Source: CBDFNN01 sp965250215 (GTDB lineage Bacteria; Bacteroidota; Rhodothermia; Rhodothermales; DATKEJ01). From it: 64,000 nucleotides of DNA. Shown here piece by piece: positions 16,876-25,581 of this stretch. A program made the translations under genes and the position numbers. The notes beneath the pieces were generated by a model. It was not told the origin of the DNA, made no database searches, and was given only the letters and a program-made list of their open reading frames with translations. Each line of letters begins with the position of its first letter. Positions within the stretch are counted from its first letter, which is position 1. The stretch lies in the NCBI GenBank assembly GCA_965250215.1, contig CBDFNN010000004.1:3658001-3722000 (forward strand). The letters run 5' to 3'.

Positions 16876-18006
16876 ATGGCTAAAATAAAAATTGGCATTA
16901 TTGGTGTTGGAAACTGCGCCAGTTCACTCGTTCAAGGAATTCACTACTATGCCGACAAGGACCCAGAATCAGCTATCGGATTGATGCACTGGGATATCGG
17001 TGGATACAAGCCTTATGACATAGAGGTCGTGACTGCTTACGATATCGACAAGAGAAAAGTAGGTCAGGATCTTACTGATGCACTTTTGGCACCACCAAAC
17101 TGCACGGTCATTTTCTGCGAAGATATGCCACAGTCTGGCGTCAAAGTCAGAATGGGCAATGTACTTGATGGCTACTCCAAACATATGGAGGGATACCGAG
17201 ACAAAGAAACTTTCCTTCTATCTGACGCCGCCCAGCCTGCAAGAGAAGATGTTGTTGCCGATCTAATAGCTAGCGGAGTAGACGTTTTGATGAACTATCT
17301 ACCGGTTGGATCAGAGGAAGCTACCAGGTTCTATGCACAATGTGCACTAGATGCTGGTGTTGCGTTCGTAAACAACATTCCAGTATTCATTGCTTCTGAT
17401 CCTATTTGGGCAGCAAAATTCAAAGAGGCGAATCTTCCATTGATCGGTGATGACATCAAAGCTCAACTTGGAGCTACCATCACTCACCGAGTTCTTACAG
17501 ACCTGTTTGCAAAGAGAGGCGTCGAGCTTGAGCGGACTTACCAACTAAACACCGGGGGTAATACCGATTTCTTGAATATGCTTAACAGAAATCGACTTGC
17601 ATCCAAGAAAACTTCCAAAACCGAAGCTGTTCAGTCTGTTGCCGAAAGCCGATTAGATGACGAGAACATCCACGTTGGACCAAGTGACTATGTGCCTTGG
17701 CAGAATGACAACAAGCTCTGCTTCCTTCGAATGGAGGGCAAGCTTTTTGGAGATGTACCAATGAACATCGAGCTCCGCTTGTCAGTCGAAGATTCTCCAA
17801 ACTCAGCAGGTGTAGCAGTCGATTCAGTCCGATGTGCAAAAGTTGCTCTCGAGAGAGGAATCGGTGGCGTTCTTGACGCACCATCTAGCTTTTTCTGCAA
17901 GCACCCCCGGCATCAGATAACCGATGACGAGGCTTTTCTTGCAACGAATGCCTTTATAGCGGGAGAAGGTGTCGAGGAAGAAGTAGCCGAGTTAGAGTTG
18001 GTCTAA
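16876..18006 (+). CDS. ino1: Inositol-3-phosphate synthase (Ino1-type)
   Basis: A 376-residue cytoplasmic enzyme that converts glucose 6-phosphate to 1D-myo-inositol 3-phosphate with bound NAD. The N-terminal Rossmann motif GIIGVGNCASSLVQG (about 7-21), NYLPVGSEEATRFYA, GDDIKAQLGATITHR (about 193-207) and LNTGGNTDFLNM (about 224-235) match the shorter actinobacterial/archaeal-type synthases rather than the 500-residue eukaryotic form. It is preceded by the XRE gene and by a small GAGCC/GGCTC hairpin. Inositol phosphates would feed inositol phospholipids or compatible solutes such as di-myo-inositol phosphate; which applies here is not shown. Confidence 0.93.
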   Translation: MAKIKIGIIGVGNCASSLVQGIHYYADKDPESAIGLMHWDIGGYKPYDIEVVTAYDIDKRKVGQDLTDALLAPPNCTVIFCEDMPQSGVKVRMGNVLDGYSKHMEGYRDKETFLLSDAAQPAREDVVADLIASGVDVLMNYLPVGSEEATRFYAQCALDAGVAFVNNIPVFIASDPIWAAKFKEANLPLIGDDIKAQLGATITHRVLTDLFAKRGVELERTYQLNTGGNTDFLNMLNRNRLASKKTSKTEAVQSVAESRLDDENIHVGPSDYVPWQNDNKLCFLRMEGKLFGDVPMNIELRLSVEDSPNSAGVAVDSVRCAKVALERGIGGVLDAPSSFFCKHPRHQITDDEAFLATNAFIAGEGVEEEVAELELV

Positions 18007-18366
18007 CCCTAAAATCCCATTCAGTCACCACTGAAAGAAGAGTCTCGCAAAGCCCAGCTCAAAGTCAGATGCTTTGGTACTATATTCAATACTCAAACGG
18101 CGGCCTTTGCTGGAGAGCTTTGGCTGTCAAGTTTGTCTTTGACTCTCATACCAATCGATCCCAGACTCAAATACATCACTGCGACCCTGATTAAAATCCG
18201 ATGATTTCAATCAGGGTCGATTGATTGTCACTTGGACCCAATCCTATCATTATGGCCTGTCAAGAAAGAATTTAGTAGCGGCAACAGAATTCATTTTGTA
18301 AAGGGCATCTTTTTTGCGGTATTCCAATTAAGTCACCTGCACTGTATTTTAGGACGAGGTCTACCA
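18007..18366. other. 360-base gene-free stretch holding a long hairpin
   Basis: There is no convincing gene. The notable element is the inverted repeat at 18182-18219. A frame from 18232 is open in phase with the DUF1080 gene but encodes residues that do not look like a signal peptide, so it is treated as untranslated leader. Confidence 0.5.
18182..18219. promoter_or_regulatory. Long imperfect hairpin between ino1 and the DUF1080 gene
   Basis: CGACCCTGATT and AATCAGGGTCG are perfect 11-base complements, and inside them AAATC pairs with GATTT across one A-C mismatch, leaving a CGAT loop: 16 pairs in 38 bases. No T-run follows on either strand, so it is not a standard intrinsic terminator. It may be a transcript-stabilising hairpin for ino1, a leader element or a binding site. 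Confidence 0.55.
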
Positions 18367-19026
18367 ATGCAAACTAACTCACTTCGAAGTTTTTTTAAGG
18401 GCGTCAGAACGATCGGGCTTGCGCTAACTGTCGCTTTCTCATTTTCCTGCGAGGCCGACAATTCACAACCGATCTTCGACGGCAAAACCTTTGAAGGGTG
18501 GGAAGGAGACTTCGAGTGGTTTTATATCCAACAGAAATCGGTCGTAGCCGGATCACTAGGAAGACCCATTCAAGAAAACCAGTTTCTCTGCACAAAACAG
18601 GAATATGCAGACTTTATTCTCAGTGCCAAATTTAGAGTAGTAGGCGCAGAGACTAACGGAGGAATTCAATTTCGATCTGAAAGACATGAAGGAAGCTCCG
18701 AGGTCATCGGCTACCAGGCTGACATTGGGCAGGTTTTCACTGGCAGTATTTACGACGAGTCTCGACGAAATGCATTTCTCTCAAGATCTTCCAACGAAGT
18801 GATGGAAAAAATTCGTCCAAGTCACCCTGAAGATTTCAGCGATTACGTGATCACGGCTCAAGGTGATAATATCCTTCTTATTATTAATGGACATGAGACT
18901 TCTACCTATACCGAAATCGATCCTAACATTCCTCGATCAGGAAAAATATGCCTCCAAATCCATTCCGGACCGGAAGGAGAAATATGGTACAAGGACATCC
19001 GAGTAGAAGAGCTCTCAGCGAAATAG
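18367..19026 (+). CDS. DUF1080 (3-keto-disaccharide hydrolase-like) lipoprotein
   Basis: A 219-residue lipoprotein (lipobox SFSC, Cys28) made of one DUF1080 concanavalin-like beta-sandwich domain. Typical features are IFDGKTFEGWEG at the start, DFILSAKFRV, GGIQFRSER, GYQADIG and the closing GKICLQIHSGPEGEIWYKDIRVEEL. Members of this family have been linked to hydrolysis of 3-keto-glycosides. The ATG at 18367 is preceded by GGACGAGG at good spacing; the ORF could be opened further to 18232 but that part lacks a secretory signal. It is convergent with ndh, with a 12-base gap. Confidence 0.87.
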   Translation: MQTNSLRSFFKGVRTIGLALTVAFSFSCEADNSQPIFDGKTFEGWEGDFEWFYIQQKSVVAGSLGRPIQENQFLCTKQEYADFILSAKFRVVGAETNGGIQFRSERHEGSSEVIGYQADIGQVFTGSIYDESRRNAFLSRSSNEVMEKIRPSHPEDFSDYVITAQGDNILLIINGHETSTYTEIDPNIPRSGKICLQIHSGPEGEIWYKDIRVEELSAK

Positions 19027-19038
19027 CTCCCGCCTAAC

Positions 19039-20298
19039 CTAAGTTCTATAGAATCTCCAGCTCTTACTAGTTATCAATCTCGCGCCTTTCTTGAATGTCA
19101 GATAAGACCAGGCCCAATTGAAAAGTACTACCAGTCTATTTTTGAATCCGATCAAGTAATAGATATGGACTAGAAGCCAAGCCCACCAAGCCAAGAAGCC
19201 ACCGAACTTGAGCCTACCGGTTTGAACAATCGCGCGATTTCGGCCAATCGTCGCCATCATTCCTTTGTCTGCATACTTGAATTTCATTCTTGGTCGACCT
19301 TTCTGTTCATCTAAAAGTAGCCTGCCCAGAAATCTACCTTGTTGAATAGCAACCGGACACAGACCGGGAAGAGCCTTCCCATCTGAATCAAGGGCATGTG
19401 CCTGGTCTCCCAATACAAATACTTCTGGATAGTTTTTCAGACTTAGGTCTTCGCCAACAATAATTCGGCCCTGTTTATCGGTCGAGGCACCAAGGCCAGG
19501 CCAGGTACTTGCCGCCACACCTGCGGCCCAAACTACCGTGCTGGTTTCTAACTTCTCCTCACCCATTTCGACTCCAGTTTGATCAATCTTCGTGACCATG
19601 CTATTGGTCCAGATTTGAACTCCAAGCTTTTCCAAGTCTCGACTTGATCGAGCTGAGAGCTTTGGATCAAAGGCACTCAGTATTCGTGGTCCTCCTTCAA
19701 TTAACACAATCCGAGTCAAAGTGGGATCGATATTTCTAAAATCCTTCGCCAAGGTATTCCGGCTCATCTCGGCGATTGCCCCAGCGAGTTCAACTCCAGT
19801 TGGGCCTCCCCCGACGATGGCAAAGGTTAATCTCTTTTTCTGCTTTCTTGGATTGCTTGTACGTTCGGCAGACTCAAAAGCACGCAATACGCGTCGCCTA
19901 ATCTCGATAGCCTGCGGAATCGATTTCAATCCCGGCGCATCTTCCTCCCACCTCTCGTTACCGAAATAAGCGTGGCGTACCCCACATGCTAAAACCAAAT
20001 ATTCGTACTTGTGGGTTTTGTAGTTCGTAATCACTGATTTGGAAGCGGGATCTATATCCACTACCTCTTCCTGAAGCACCTGAATATTTCTGTACTTGGA
20101 AAGTATGCTGCGAATAGGTTGGGCGATATCTGCCGGTGAAAGTCCGGCAGTGGCCACCTGATAGAGAAGTGGCTGGAATAGGTGATGATTTCTGCGGTCA
20201 ATCAATGTCACCGAAATGTCCCTCTTATTACCTAGCTTTTTCGCAGCATTGAGTCCTGCGAAGCCCCCACCTACAATGATGACGTGTTTATCAGCCAT
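19039..20298 (-). CDS. ndh: Type II NADH dehydrogenase (NDH-2)
   Basis: A 419-residue peripheral membrane flavoprotein that oxidises NADH and reduces quinone without pumping protons. The FAD motif GGGFAGLNAAKKLG (about 9-22), HHLFQPLLYQVATAGLSPADIA (about 38-59) and the NAD motif VGGGPTGVELAGAIAEM (about 166-182) are diagnostic, as are VVWAAGV and FVLGDQAH. The C-terminus has hydrophobic stretches (FLAWWAWLLVHIYYLIGF) that likely anchor it to the membrane. The ATG at 20298 with AAAGGG just upstream is chosen over a start at 20358. Confidence 0.94.
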   Translation of the reverse strand: MADKHVIIVGGGFAGLNAAKKLGNKRDISVTLIDRRNHHLFQPLLYQVATAGLSPADIAQPIRSILSKYRNIQVLQEEVVDIDPASKSVITNYKTHKYEYLVLACGVRHAYFGNERWEEDAPGLKSIPQAIEIRRRVLRAFESAERTSNPRKQKKRLTFAIVGGGPTGVELAGAIAEMSRNTLAKDFRNIDPTLTRIVLIEGGPRILSAFDPKLSARSSRDLEKLGVQIWTNSMVTKIDQTGVEMGEEKLETSTVVWAAGVAASTWPGLGASTDKQGRIIVGEDLSLKNYPEVFVLGDQAHALDSDGKALPGLCPVAIQQGRFLGRLLLDEQKGRPRMKFKYADKGMMATIGRNRAIVQTGRLKFGGFLAWWAWLLVHIYYLIGFKNRLVVLFNWAWSYLTFKKGARLITSKSWRFYRT

Positions 20299-20426
20299 TA
20301 GCCCTTTAGATGATTCGATAGTATCTACGAAAAGGCTTTTGCGCTGTTGCGAATGCACTTAGAACAAAGTGTTTTCAAAAGTAAATTCACCCGACCTGCT
20401 AATTCTTGAAAATCATCAAAAACTGC

Positions 20427-21677
20427 TTAAGGAAGTTGAGCTTGAAAACCATTTGCAACTAGCCAGACGTTCAAGAAGTCGAAGGCCGTGATACTACCAT
20501 CCAAATTGAAATCACCGGATTTGTAGCCCAAATCTGATCCATTTTCAAGAAGCCAGCTATTAAGAAAGTCAAACGCGGTGACGTCAAAAGACGCGTTTCC
20601 GTCTCCACCCCACATTGCATAGACGCCTGCCGAGACTTCTGTCTGCGCTGGAGCGCCATTGCTATAGGTCGTGCTTAGCCCAGTAGTAAAGTCATAGCTC
20701 GCACTCCCAGTGTTGAAGTCTATAGGATTGGCTGACAGAATAGAAAGGTGATTTCTGTGATCGAGTTGGACGTAGTATGAGCCAGGTGTGTGAAAGAAAT
20801 CAATCTCTGCTTCGCCGTCCAGAGGGCTGATTATTCTTCCATCGCCCCTAAGGAGTGCCGCTGTTTCAGTCTCAAAAATCAAGGGCGGATTGAGATGATC
20901 TCCACTAAACAACTGGATATAAACCCAATCGACAGTATCCATATGGTCACCGTAGAAGCCGCTGCTAACCCGTTCCAAACCAGAATACGACCAAGGCGCT
21001 GCAGAAAAGGGTTGCACCATCGCCTCACTTTCTAAAACGCCAGTAATAACCAAGTCATTTCGCATTTCTGAACCGACGAAGGCTCCCGAGAGAAATACTT
21101 TTGCGTCTAAGATGAAATCGGCTTGTCGGAAGGTTAGTTTTATTCTTAACCCAGTTATTCCCCATGTTTGATCTTTACTATTTAGAGTCAATTGGTCGGT
21201 GTTCTCCATATCAACCGGGCCAAAGAGAAGCTCGCTGACATTATCTGTAATCGTGATGGAGTCGATCTCTGGAATGGCATCAATATCGTCTGGATTCCAA
21301 GATAAATTGATCTGCTCGAGTGGATCGTTCGTAGATGCTCCTAGCTGATATTGAAGATCGAAATTATAAATCGCGGAAGAGCTAGTCGGCAACGGTCGTG
21401 CATCAATTTGTGCATCGAATTCCGACGCCAGATCTGGATTGACCAGTCTAACATCGTATACCGAACTCGGTGGAACAGGTGGCATCAACCTGTCGCAGGT
21501 ATCTACAAAACTGATAAGTTCTATAGAGTTGGAACACAGTCTTAAAACCAAAACATTGACCGCACCTGTATTCGTAGTTACGGTTATAGGAATAGACTGG
21601 TCTCGCTGTGCGCTTGCCTCTGCTGATACAATCCCAACAAGAAGCAAACACGATAATAATCGCGTTAAAAGAAACAT
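20427..21677 (-). CDS. Secreted protein with C-terminal dockerin-like calcium-binding repeats
   Basis: A 416-residue protein with a signal peptide (about 1-24). The middle has the pattern seen in many Bacteroidota surface proteins: DWVYIQL, ALLRGDGRIISPLDGEAEI, SYYVQLDHRNHLSILSANP, YDFTTG. The C-terminus has two EF-hand-like repeats about 27 residues apart, GDGNASFDVTAFDFLNSWL and GDFNLDGSITAFDFLNVWL, resembling a type I dockerin. Unlike the 10642 protein it lacks a PNPF sorting tail, so how it is held at the surface is unclear. The function is unknown. Confidence 0.75.
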   Translation of the reverse strand: MFLLTRLLSCLLLVGIVSAEASAQRDQSIPITVTTNTGAVNVLVLRLCSNSIELISFVDTCDRLMPPVPPSSVYDVRLVNPDLASEFDAQIDARPLPTSSSAIYNFDLQYQLGASTNDPLEQINLSWNPDDIDAIPEIDSITITDNVSELLFGPVDMENTDQLTLNSKDQTWGITGLRIKLTFRQADFILDAKVFLSGAFVGSEMRNDLVITGVLESEAMVQPFSAAPWSYSGLERVSSGFYGDHMDTVDWVYIQLFSGDHLNPPLIFETETAALLRGDGRIISPLDGEAEIDFFHTPGSYYVQLDHRNHLSILSANPIDFNTGSASYDFTTGLSTTYSNGAPAQTEVSAGVYAMWGGDGNASFDVTAFDFLNSWLLENGSDLGYKSGDFNLDGSITAFDFLNVWLVANGFQAQLP

Positions 21678-21983
21678 TGAATAAATTACTCCAAGGACTG
21701 AACAGCAGCAAATCGCTATTCGAAAACTATCCGGCTCTCGTCACTTCTACTTGGTGAAGCCCCTTAGTTTCGTAAGAAAGGTCTATTATGGCTCTCAGTT
21801 CGATTTCGCCTTCAACAGTGCCTCATGTACATTGGTGTTTCTGGAAGGCCTAGGATAAAAAAAGTCGCCATATTTTCGAGACAGTCTCCAAACAAAATTA
21901 TCATTTATACCTTTGCACTTTGATCAATTCAATAGTAGGTTTCAATTCAGCAAAAGGGTATTTGGACCATAAAAGAACTAAGA
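21678..21983. other. 306-base divergent intergenic region
   Basis: It separates the dockerin-like gene from the four-gene operon starting at 21984. No gene is seen. The right part holds the TACCTTTG promoter box. Confidence 0.6.
21908..21915 (+). promoter_or_regulatory. Bacteroidota-type -7 box TACCTTTG
   Basis: An exact match to TAnnTTTG within ATTTATACCTTTGCAC, 68 bases upstream of the first ATG of the four-gene operon. The matching -33 TTG at about 19 bases upstream is not obvious. Confidence 0.55.
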
Positions 21984-22871
21984 ATGCATCTTGCCTTACA
22001 CAACTGGATGAAAATAGAGCCTATTGAGAATGCCATCGCAAGAATGGGCAAGTACGGCTACAAGAGTATCGAGATAATGGGTGAACCCTATAAATACGAT
22101 ACAAAAGAGATTCGATCCCTTCTTCAAAGCCACGATATGACCTGTTGGGGATCGGTTACCTTGATGTTAGGGGACCGTAACCTCTTATCGAATAACGAAC
22201 AACACCGAGCGGAAACTGTCACATACATAAATGATTGTATAACGATGGTAAAGGAGCTCGAAGGCCATGTCATCTCACTGGTACCTGGGACCGTTGGCAA
22301 GGTAGTTCCAGACTCAACTCCAGAGCTCGAATGGAAATGGGCTGTGGAAGGAATGAAGGAGGTTTATGGGCACGCTGAACAATCTGGTGTCAGAATAGCC
22401 ATCGAACCCATCAACAGATTCGAGACATATTTTATCAATCGAGGAGCACAAGCACTCGCACTAGCTGAGGCGGTGGGACCCAACTGCGGTGTTTGTCTTG
22501 ATGTCTTCCACATGAACATCGAAGAGTCAGACAGTGTCGAAACGATAAAGGAAGTTGGTGATCGTTTGGCTAACTTTCACATCGCGGACAACAACAGACA
22601 AGCTCCTTTAATGGGAGACTTAGACTTTGCCGAACTCATTCGAGCGGTCAAATCCGTGGGCTACGATGGGGCACTTTCATTGGAATTTTGTCCACCTTTC
22701 GATCGGACACCAGCCAACCCCTACCCCGAGATTTTTGACAAAAATCCGGAAGGTATTTCTGAGGTTGAAAGGAAATTCCTGGAAGATCATGGTAGCAATG
22801 TCATTTCCTCAGAATTCTATGATATGCTTGTAGAGCGTTCAGCCGAAGCGATGCTTCCATTCTGCAAGTAG
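21984..22871 (+). CDS. Sugar phosphate isomerase/epimerase (xylose isomerase-like TIM barrel)
   Basis: A 295-residue cytoplasmic TIM-barrel enzyme of the AP endonuclease 2/xylose isomerase-like family, which includes hydroxypyruvate isomerase and ketose 3-epimerases. Likely metal ligands are Glu in IAIEPINRFE (about 143-152), Asp in CLDVFHMNIEE (about 174-184), His in NFHIADN (about 199-205) and Glu in LSLEFCPP (about 232-239). It is the first gene of a four-gene run (start-to-stop gaps of at most 5 bases), so it probably acts on the same carbohydrate as the dehydratase-like and dehydrogenase genes behind it. The precise substrate is unknown. Confidence 0.85.
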   Translation: MHLALHNWMKIEPIENAIARMGKYGYKSIEIMGEPYKYDTKEIRSLLQSHDMTCWGSVTLMLGDRNLLSNNEQHRAETVTYINDCITMVKELEGHVISLVPGTVGKVVPDSTPELEWKWAVEGMKEVYGHAEQSGVRIAIEPINRFETYFINRGAQALALAEAVGPNCGVCLDVFHMNIEESDSVETIKEVGDRLANFHIADNNRQAPLMGDLDFAELIRAVKSVGYDGALSLEFCPPFDRTPANPYPEIFDKNPEGISEVERKFLEDHGSNVISSEFYDMLVERSAEAMLPFCK

Positions 22872-22873
22872 TC

Positions 22874-24046
22874 ATGAAAATAGTCGATGTAAAAGCTTTC
22901 TGGCTTCAATGCCCGATCCCAAAAGAAAAGCGACACACTTCAGATTTTGGGACCTTATCGGAATTCGACATGACCCTCGTCGAGATCACAACTGATTCTG
23001 GATTAAAGGGCTACGGAGAAGGAAAAGCTGCCGTCGGAAGTTCTGGTAGTGGCGCGTCCATTGTCACAACAGTTGAGCAAGAACTTCGCCCGATATTGCT
23101 CGGTCAAGACCCAAAGAACATATCTCGTCTCTGGGAAATGATGTATAACGGCACCAGAGATCACTACGCGATCTCAAGGGGGAGAGGATTTCCCGTCTTA
23201 GGAAGACGAGGTCTAACTATCTCTGCAATTAGTGGCGTGGACATCGCACTTTGGGATATCGCTGGACAAGTCCACGAGACTCCAGTCATGAATTTATTGG
23301 GTGGTGCAGTTCGTGACTACATGCCGGCCTATGCCAGTGGTGGGTGGGAGAGTGTTAGGGGAATCGGTAAGCAGTTGAATGGATATGCCTCAAAGGGTTT
23401 CGGCGCGGTGAAGATGAGAGTGGGTGTTATGGACGGATCCGTTCGCAACAGTGTAGCCCGAGTCCGGGCAGCGAGAAAAGCCCTCGGTCCAAATATCAAA
23501 ATAATGGTTGATGCGCATGGCACCTTTTCCGTGCCTGAAGCCAAGCAGTTTTGTCGAGGTATCGAAGATCTTGACATTTACTGGTTCGAGGAGCCCGTTA
23601 ACTCGGACAATCGAATCGGCACTTCAGAGGTAAGGGCTTCTACCTCCATTCCTATTGCCGCTGGCGAAAGCGAATTTACTCGATTCGACATGAGAGACCT
23701 GATTGATTGCCGAGCCGTTGACGTCTTGCAACCTGACCCAGCCATCGTTGGTGGAATTACGGAAACCATGCGAATTGCTGCGCTTGCTCACACTTATCAG
23801 CTTGAGCTTGCCCCCCACTTGTGGGGATCTGCCGTCTCTTTCATGGCCGGCTTGAATATCGCATTCGCGTCTCCTTCCGCAACCATACTCGAGTACTCCT
23901 TAGGTGACAATCCGATGCTTAGAAAACTTGTAAAACAAAAAATTAGTGCAAGAAAAGACGGTCGATTCCCGGCACCTCGAAAGCCTGGTTTAGGAATAGA
24001 AATCGATCAAGAGTTCGTTAAAAAATACACTGTTAAATCTGATTGA
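22874..24046 (+). CDS. Mandelate racemase/muconate lactonizing enzyme family (sugar-acid dehydratase-like)
   Basis: A 390-residue enolase-superfamily enzyme. The N-terminal capping domain is followed by the barrel with a K-x-R motif (AVKMRVG, about 175), metal ligands Asp in MVDAHG (about 211), Glu in WFEEPV (about 238) and Glu in AAGESE (about 263), and a general-base His in APHLWGSA (about 314) with its partner Asp in LQPDPA. The Lys plus His-Asp arrangement is that of mandelate racemase-group acid-sugar dehydratases. It starts 2 bases after the isomerase stop. The probable reaction is dehydration of an aldonic or aldaric acid; the exact one is not determinable here. Confidence 0.87.
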   Translation: MKIVDVKAFWLQCPIPKEKRHTSDFGTLSEFDMTLVEITTDSGLKGYGEGKAAVGSSGSGASIVTTVEQELRPILLGQDPKNISRLWEMMYNGTRDHYAISRGRGFPVLGRRGLTISAISGVDIALWDIAGQVHETPVMNLLGGAVRDYMPAYASGGWESVRGIGKQLNGYASKGFGAVKMRVGVMDGSVRNSVARVRAARKALGPNIKIMVDAHGTFSVPEAKQFCRGIEDLDIYWFEEPVNSDNRIGTSEVRASTSIPIAAGESEFTRFDMRDLIDCRAVDVLQPDPAIVGGITETMRIAALAHTYQLELAPHLWGSAVSFMAGLNIAFASPSATILEYSLGDNPMLRKLVKQKISARKDGRFPAPRKPGLGIEIDQEFVKKYTVKSD

Positions 24047-24051
24047 AGACC

Positions 24052-24540
24052 ATGGCAAAAGCAATAAAAATAAATCACATTACCCTCGTCGTTCAGGATC
24101 TTGAGAAGGCCTGCGAATTCTACGAAACTGAATTTAACCTGGAGAGAGTTCCTGCTTTCAAGCTGGACTTTCCAGCTCAATTTTATGCAGTTAACGAACA
24201 CCAACAGCTTCATTTAAGTGAGTGGCCAGACAAGCCTTCCTTTAGAGGTCATGTCTGTTTTCAGGTCGATGATTTCAACACCGTTTTCCGACGGATGAAA
24301 GAACAAGAAAGAATTGATACACGCCCTTGGGGAAATGTCAGGCAACTACCTGACGGAGCCATGCAGATGTTTATTCGTGATCCCTCTGACAACTTGGTAG
24401 AAATATCCTGTGCGCCTGGCACGGACATCGATCCGGCTATTTTCGAAGACGAGCAGGTAGATGCAGGGAGAAATACATTTGTGTCGGAACGAAACGATGG
24501 ACGAGGCGACCAAGACGAGAACGCCACACTTTATCATTGA
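24052..24540 (+). CDS. VOC (glyoxalase/bleomycin-resistance) superfamily protein
   Basis: A 162-residue protein with two beta-alpha-beta-beta-beta modules of the vicinal oxygen chelate fold. INHITLVVQDLEKACEFYETEF carries the first metal His, LHLSEW a possible second, HVCFQVDD a third, and RDPSDNLVEISC the closing Glu. Such proteins are lyases, isomerases or dioxygenases. The ATG at 24052 lies 5 bases after the previous stop; a TTG at 24043 overlapping that stop is also possible. Third gene of the operon, with its stop overlapping the next start. Confidence 0.78.
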   Translation: MAKAIKINHITLVVQDLEKACEFYETEFNLERVPAFKLDFPAQFYAVNEHQQLHLSEWPDKPSFRGHVCFQVDDFNTVFRRMKEQERIDTRPWGNVRQLPDGAMQMFIRDPSDNLVEISCAPGTDIDPAIFEDEQVDAGRNTFVSERNDGRGDQDENATLYH

Positions 24541-25475
24541 TGTACAATTTTCTCGTTCTTGAAGAGATTCACCAAGATGCCAGGGAATCGCTCAATGCTC
24601 AAGGACGGATTCATCGTTCTGACTCCGCCGAGGAGGCTAAGCAGCTTGCGACGGAATCAAATATTGATGTAATCATTACTCGAGGTACAGGGCAGGTACG
24701 CAGGGATCTAATCGATCTCTGTCCGAACCTTAAGATCATTGCTCGCGTCGGAGTTGGTCTCGACAACATTGACGTCCTATATGCAAGTGAGAAGGGACTA
24801 AAAGTTGTGAATGCTCCAGGTAGCACAACAACCGCAGTCGCCGAACACAGCATGCTTCTGATGATGTCGCTGCTCAGGCAATTACCAAGACAATACTCTG
24901 AGGTCAAGAAGGACAATTGGAATTTTAGGAGAGGCTTCGTCTCAGCGGAATTAAGCGGAAAGAAACTCGGGGTAATTGGATTAGGTGCCATTGGAAGACA
25001 AGTCGCCATTCTTTCTCATGCCTTCGGTATGACGGTCTCCTACTGGTCGAGGAGTCAGAAGCTGGGTTTTGAATACGAGGAATTGGAAAGCCTTTGTAGG
25101 ACTTCTGACGTTCTTTTTCTTGGAATTGCATTGACACCTGAAACAACAGCATTCATTAATCGGGAAAAGATTGAATCGATGAAGGAAGGGGTGTACATCG
25201 TCAATACGGCACGAGGAGGTGTCGTCCATGATAAGGACCTCATTGATGGACTAAACAACGGTCGAATCGCAGGCTACGCGTCGGACGTACTAAGCACGGA
25301 GCCGGCCCCGCATGGCCACCCGCTTATTCATCACCCAAAAACTTTATTTACGCCACACACAGCCGCGATAACAGATGAGACTTTTCGAAAGATGAGCACT
25401 ATCACCATCGGAAATGTCCTCGGTATTTTGAACGAAACTGACTACGACCCAGCTTCTATCGCGAACGGCCAATAA
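24540..25475 (+). CDS. D-isomer-specific 2-hydroxyacid dehydrogenase
   Basis: A 311-residue NAD-dependent dehydrogenase of the phosphoglycerate/glyoxylate reductase family. The substrate-domain start is followed by ARVGVGLDNID, the nucleotide-binding GLGAIGRQVA (about 146-155), catalytic Arg in NTARGGVV (about 223-230), Glu in LSTEPAP and His in TPHTAAIT (about 280). The ATG overlaps the previous TGA in TGATG, giving strong coupling. As the last gene of the operon it may reduce or oxidise a 2-keto/2-hydroxy acid made by the upstream enzymes. Confidence 0.9.
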   Translation: MYNFLVLEEIHQDARESLNAQGRIHRSDSAEEAKQLATESNIDVIITRGTGQVRRDLIDLCPNLKIIARVGVGLDNIDVLYASEKGLKVVNAPGSTTTAVAEHSMLLMMSLLRQLPRQYSEVKKDNWNFRRGFVSAELSGKKLGVIGLGAIGRQVAILSHAFGMTVSYWSRSQKLGFEYEELESLCRTSDVLFLGIALTPETTAFINREKIESMKEGVYIVNTARGGVVHDKDLIDGLNNGRIAGYASDVLSTEPAPHGHPLIHHPKTLFTPHTAAITDETFRKMSTITIGNVLGILNETDYDPASIANGQ

Positions 25476-25564
25476 TTTGGAAGTCGTTCGTTTTTCTTGA
25501 CTCGTTACCTGTGGTTCGACAATCGACAAGCGGCCATCAAGTTGGCGCCGAATACAAGCAACTA

Positions 25565-25581
25565 CTCGAAACTCGAAACTC
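25565..25581 (+). repeat. Heptamer repeat CGAAACT
   Basis: CTCGAAA, CTCGAAA, CT (CGAAACT twice in another register) sits directly beside the stop codon of the minus-strand serine-hydrolase-like gene. The 15-mer CGAAACTCGAAACTC recurs exactly at 60482-60496. Confidence 0.65.

Noticed and set aside
18182..18219. Intrinsic terminator of ino1
   Set aside because: The hairpin is strong but lacks a T-run on either strand.
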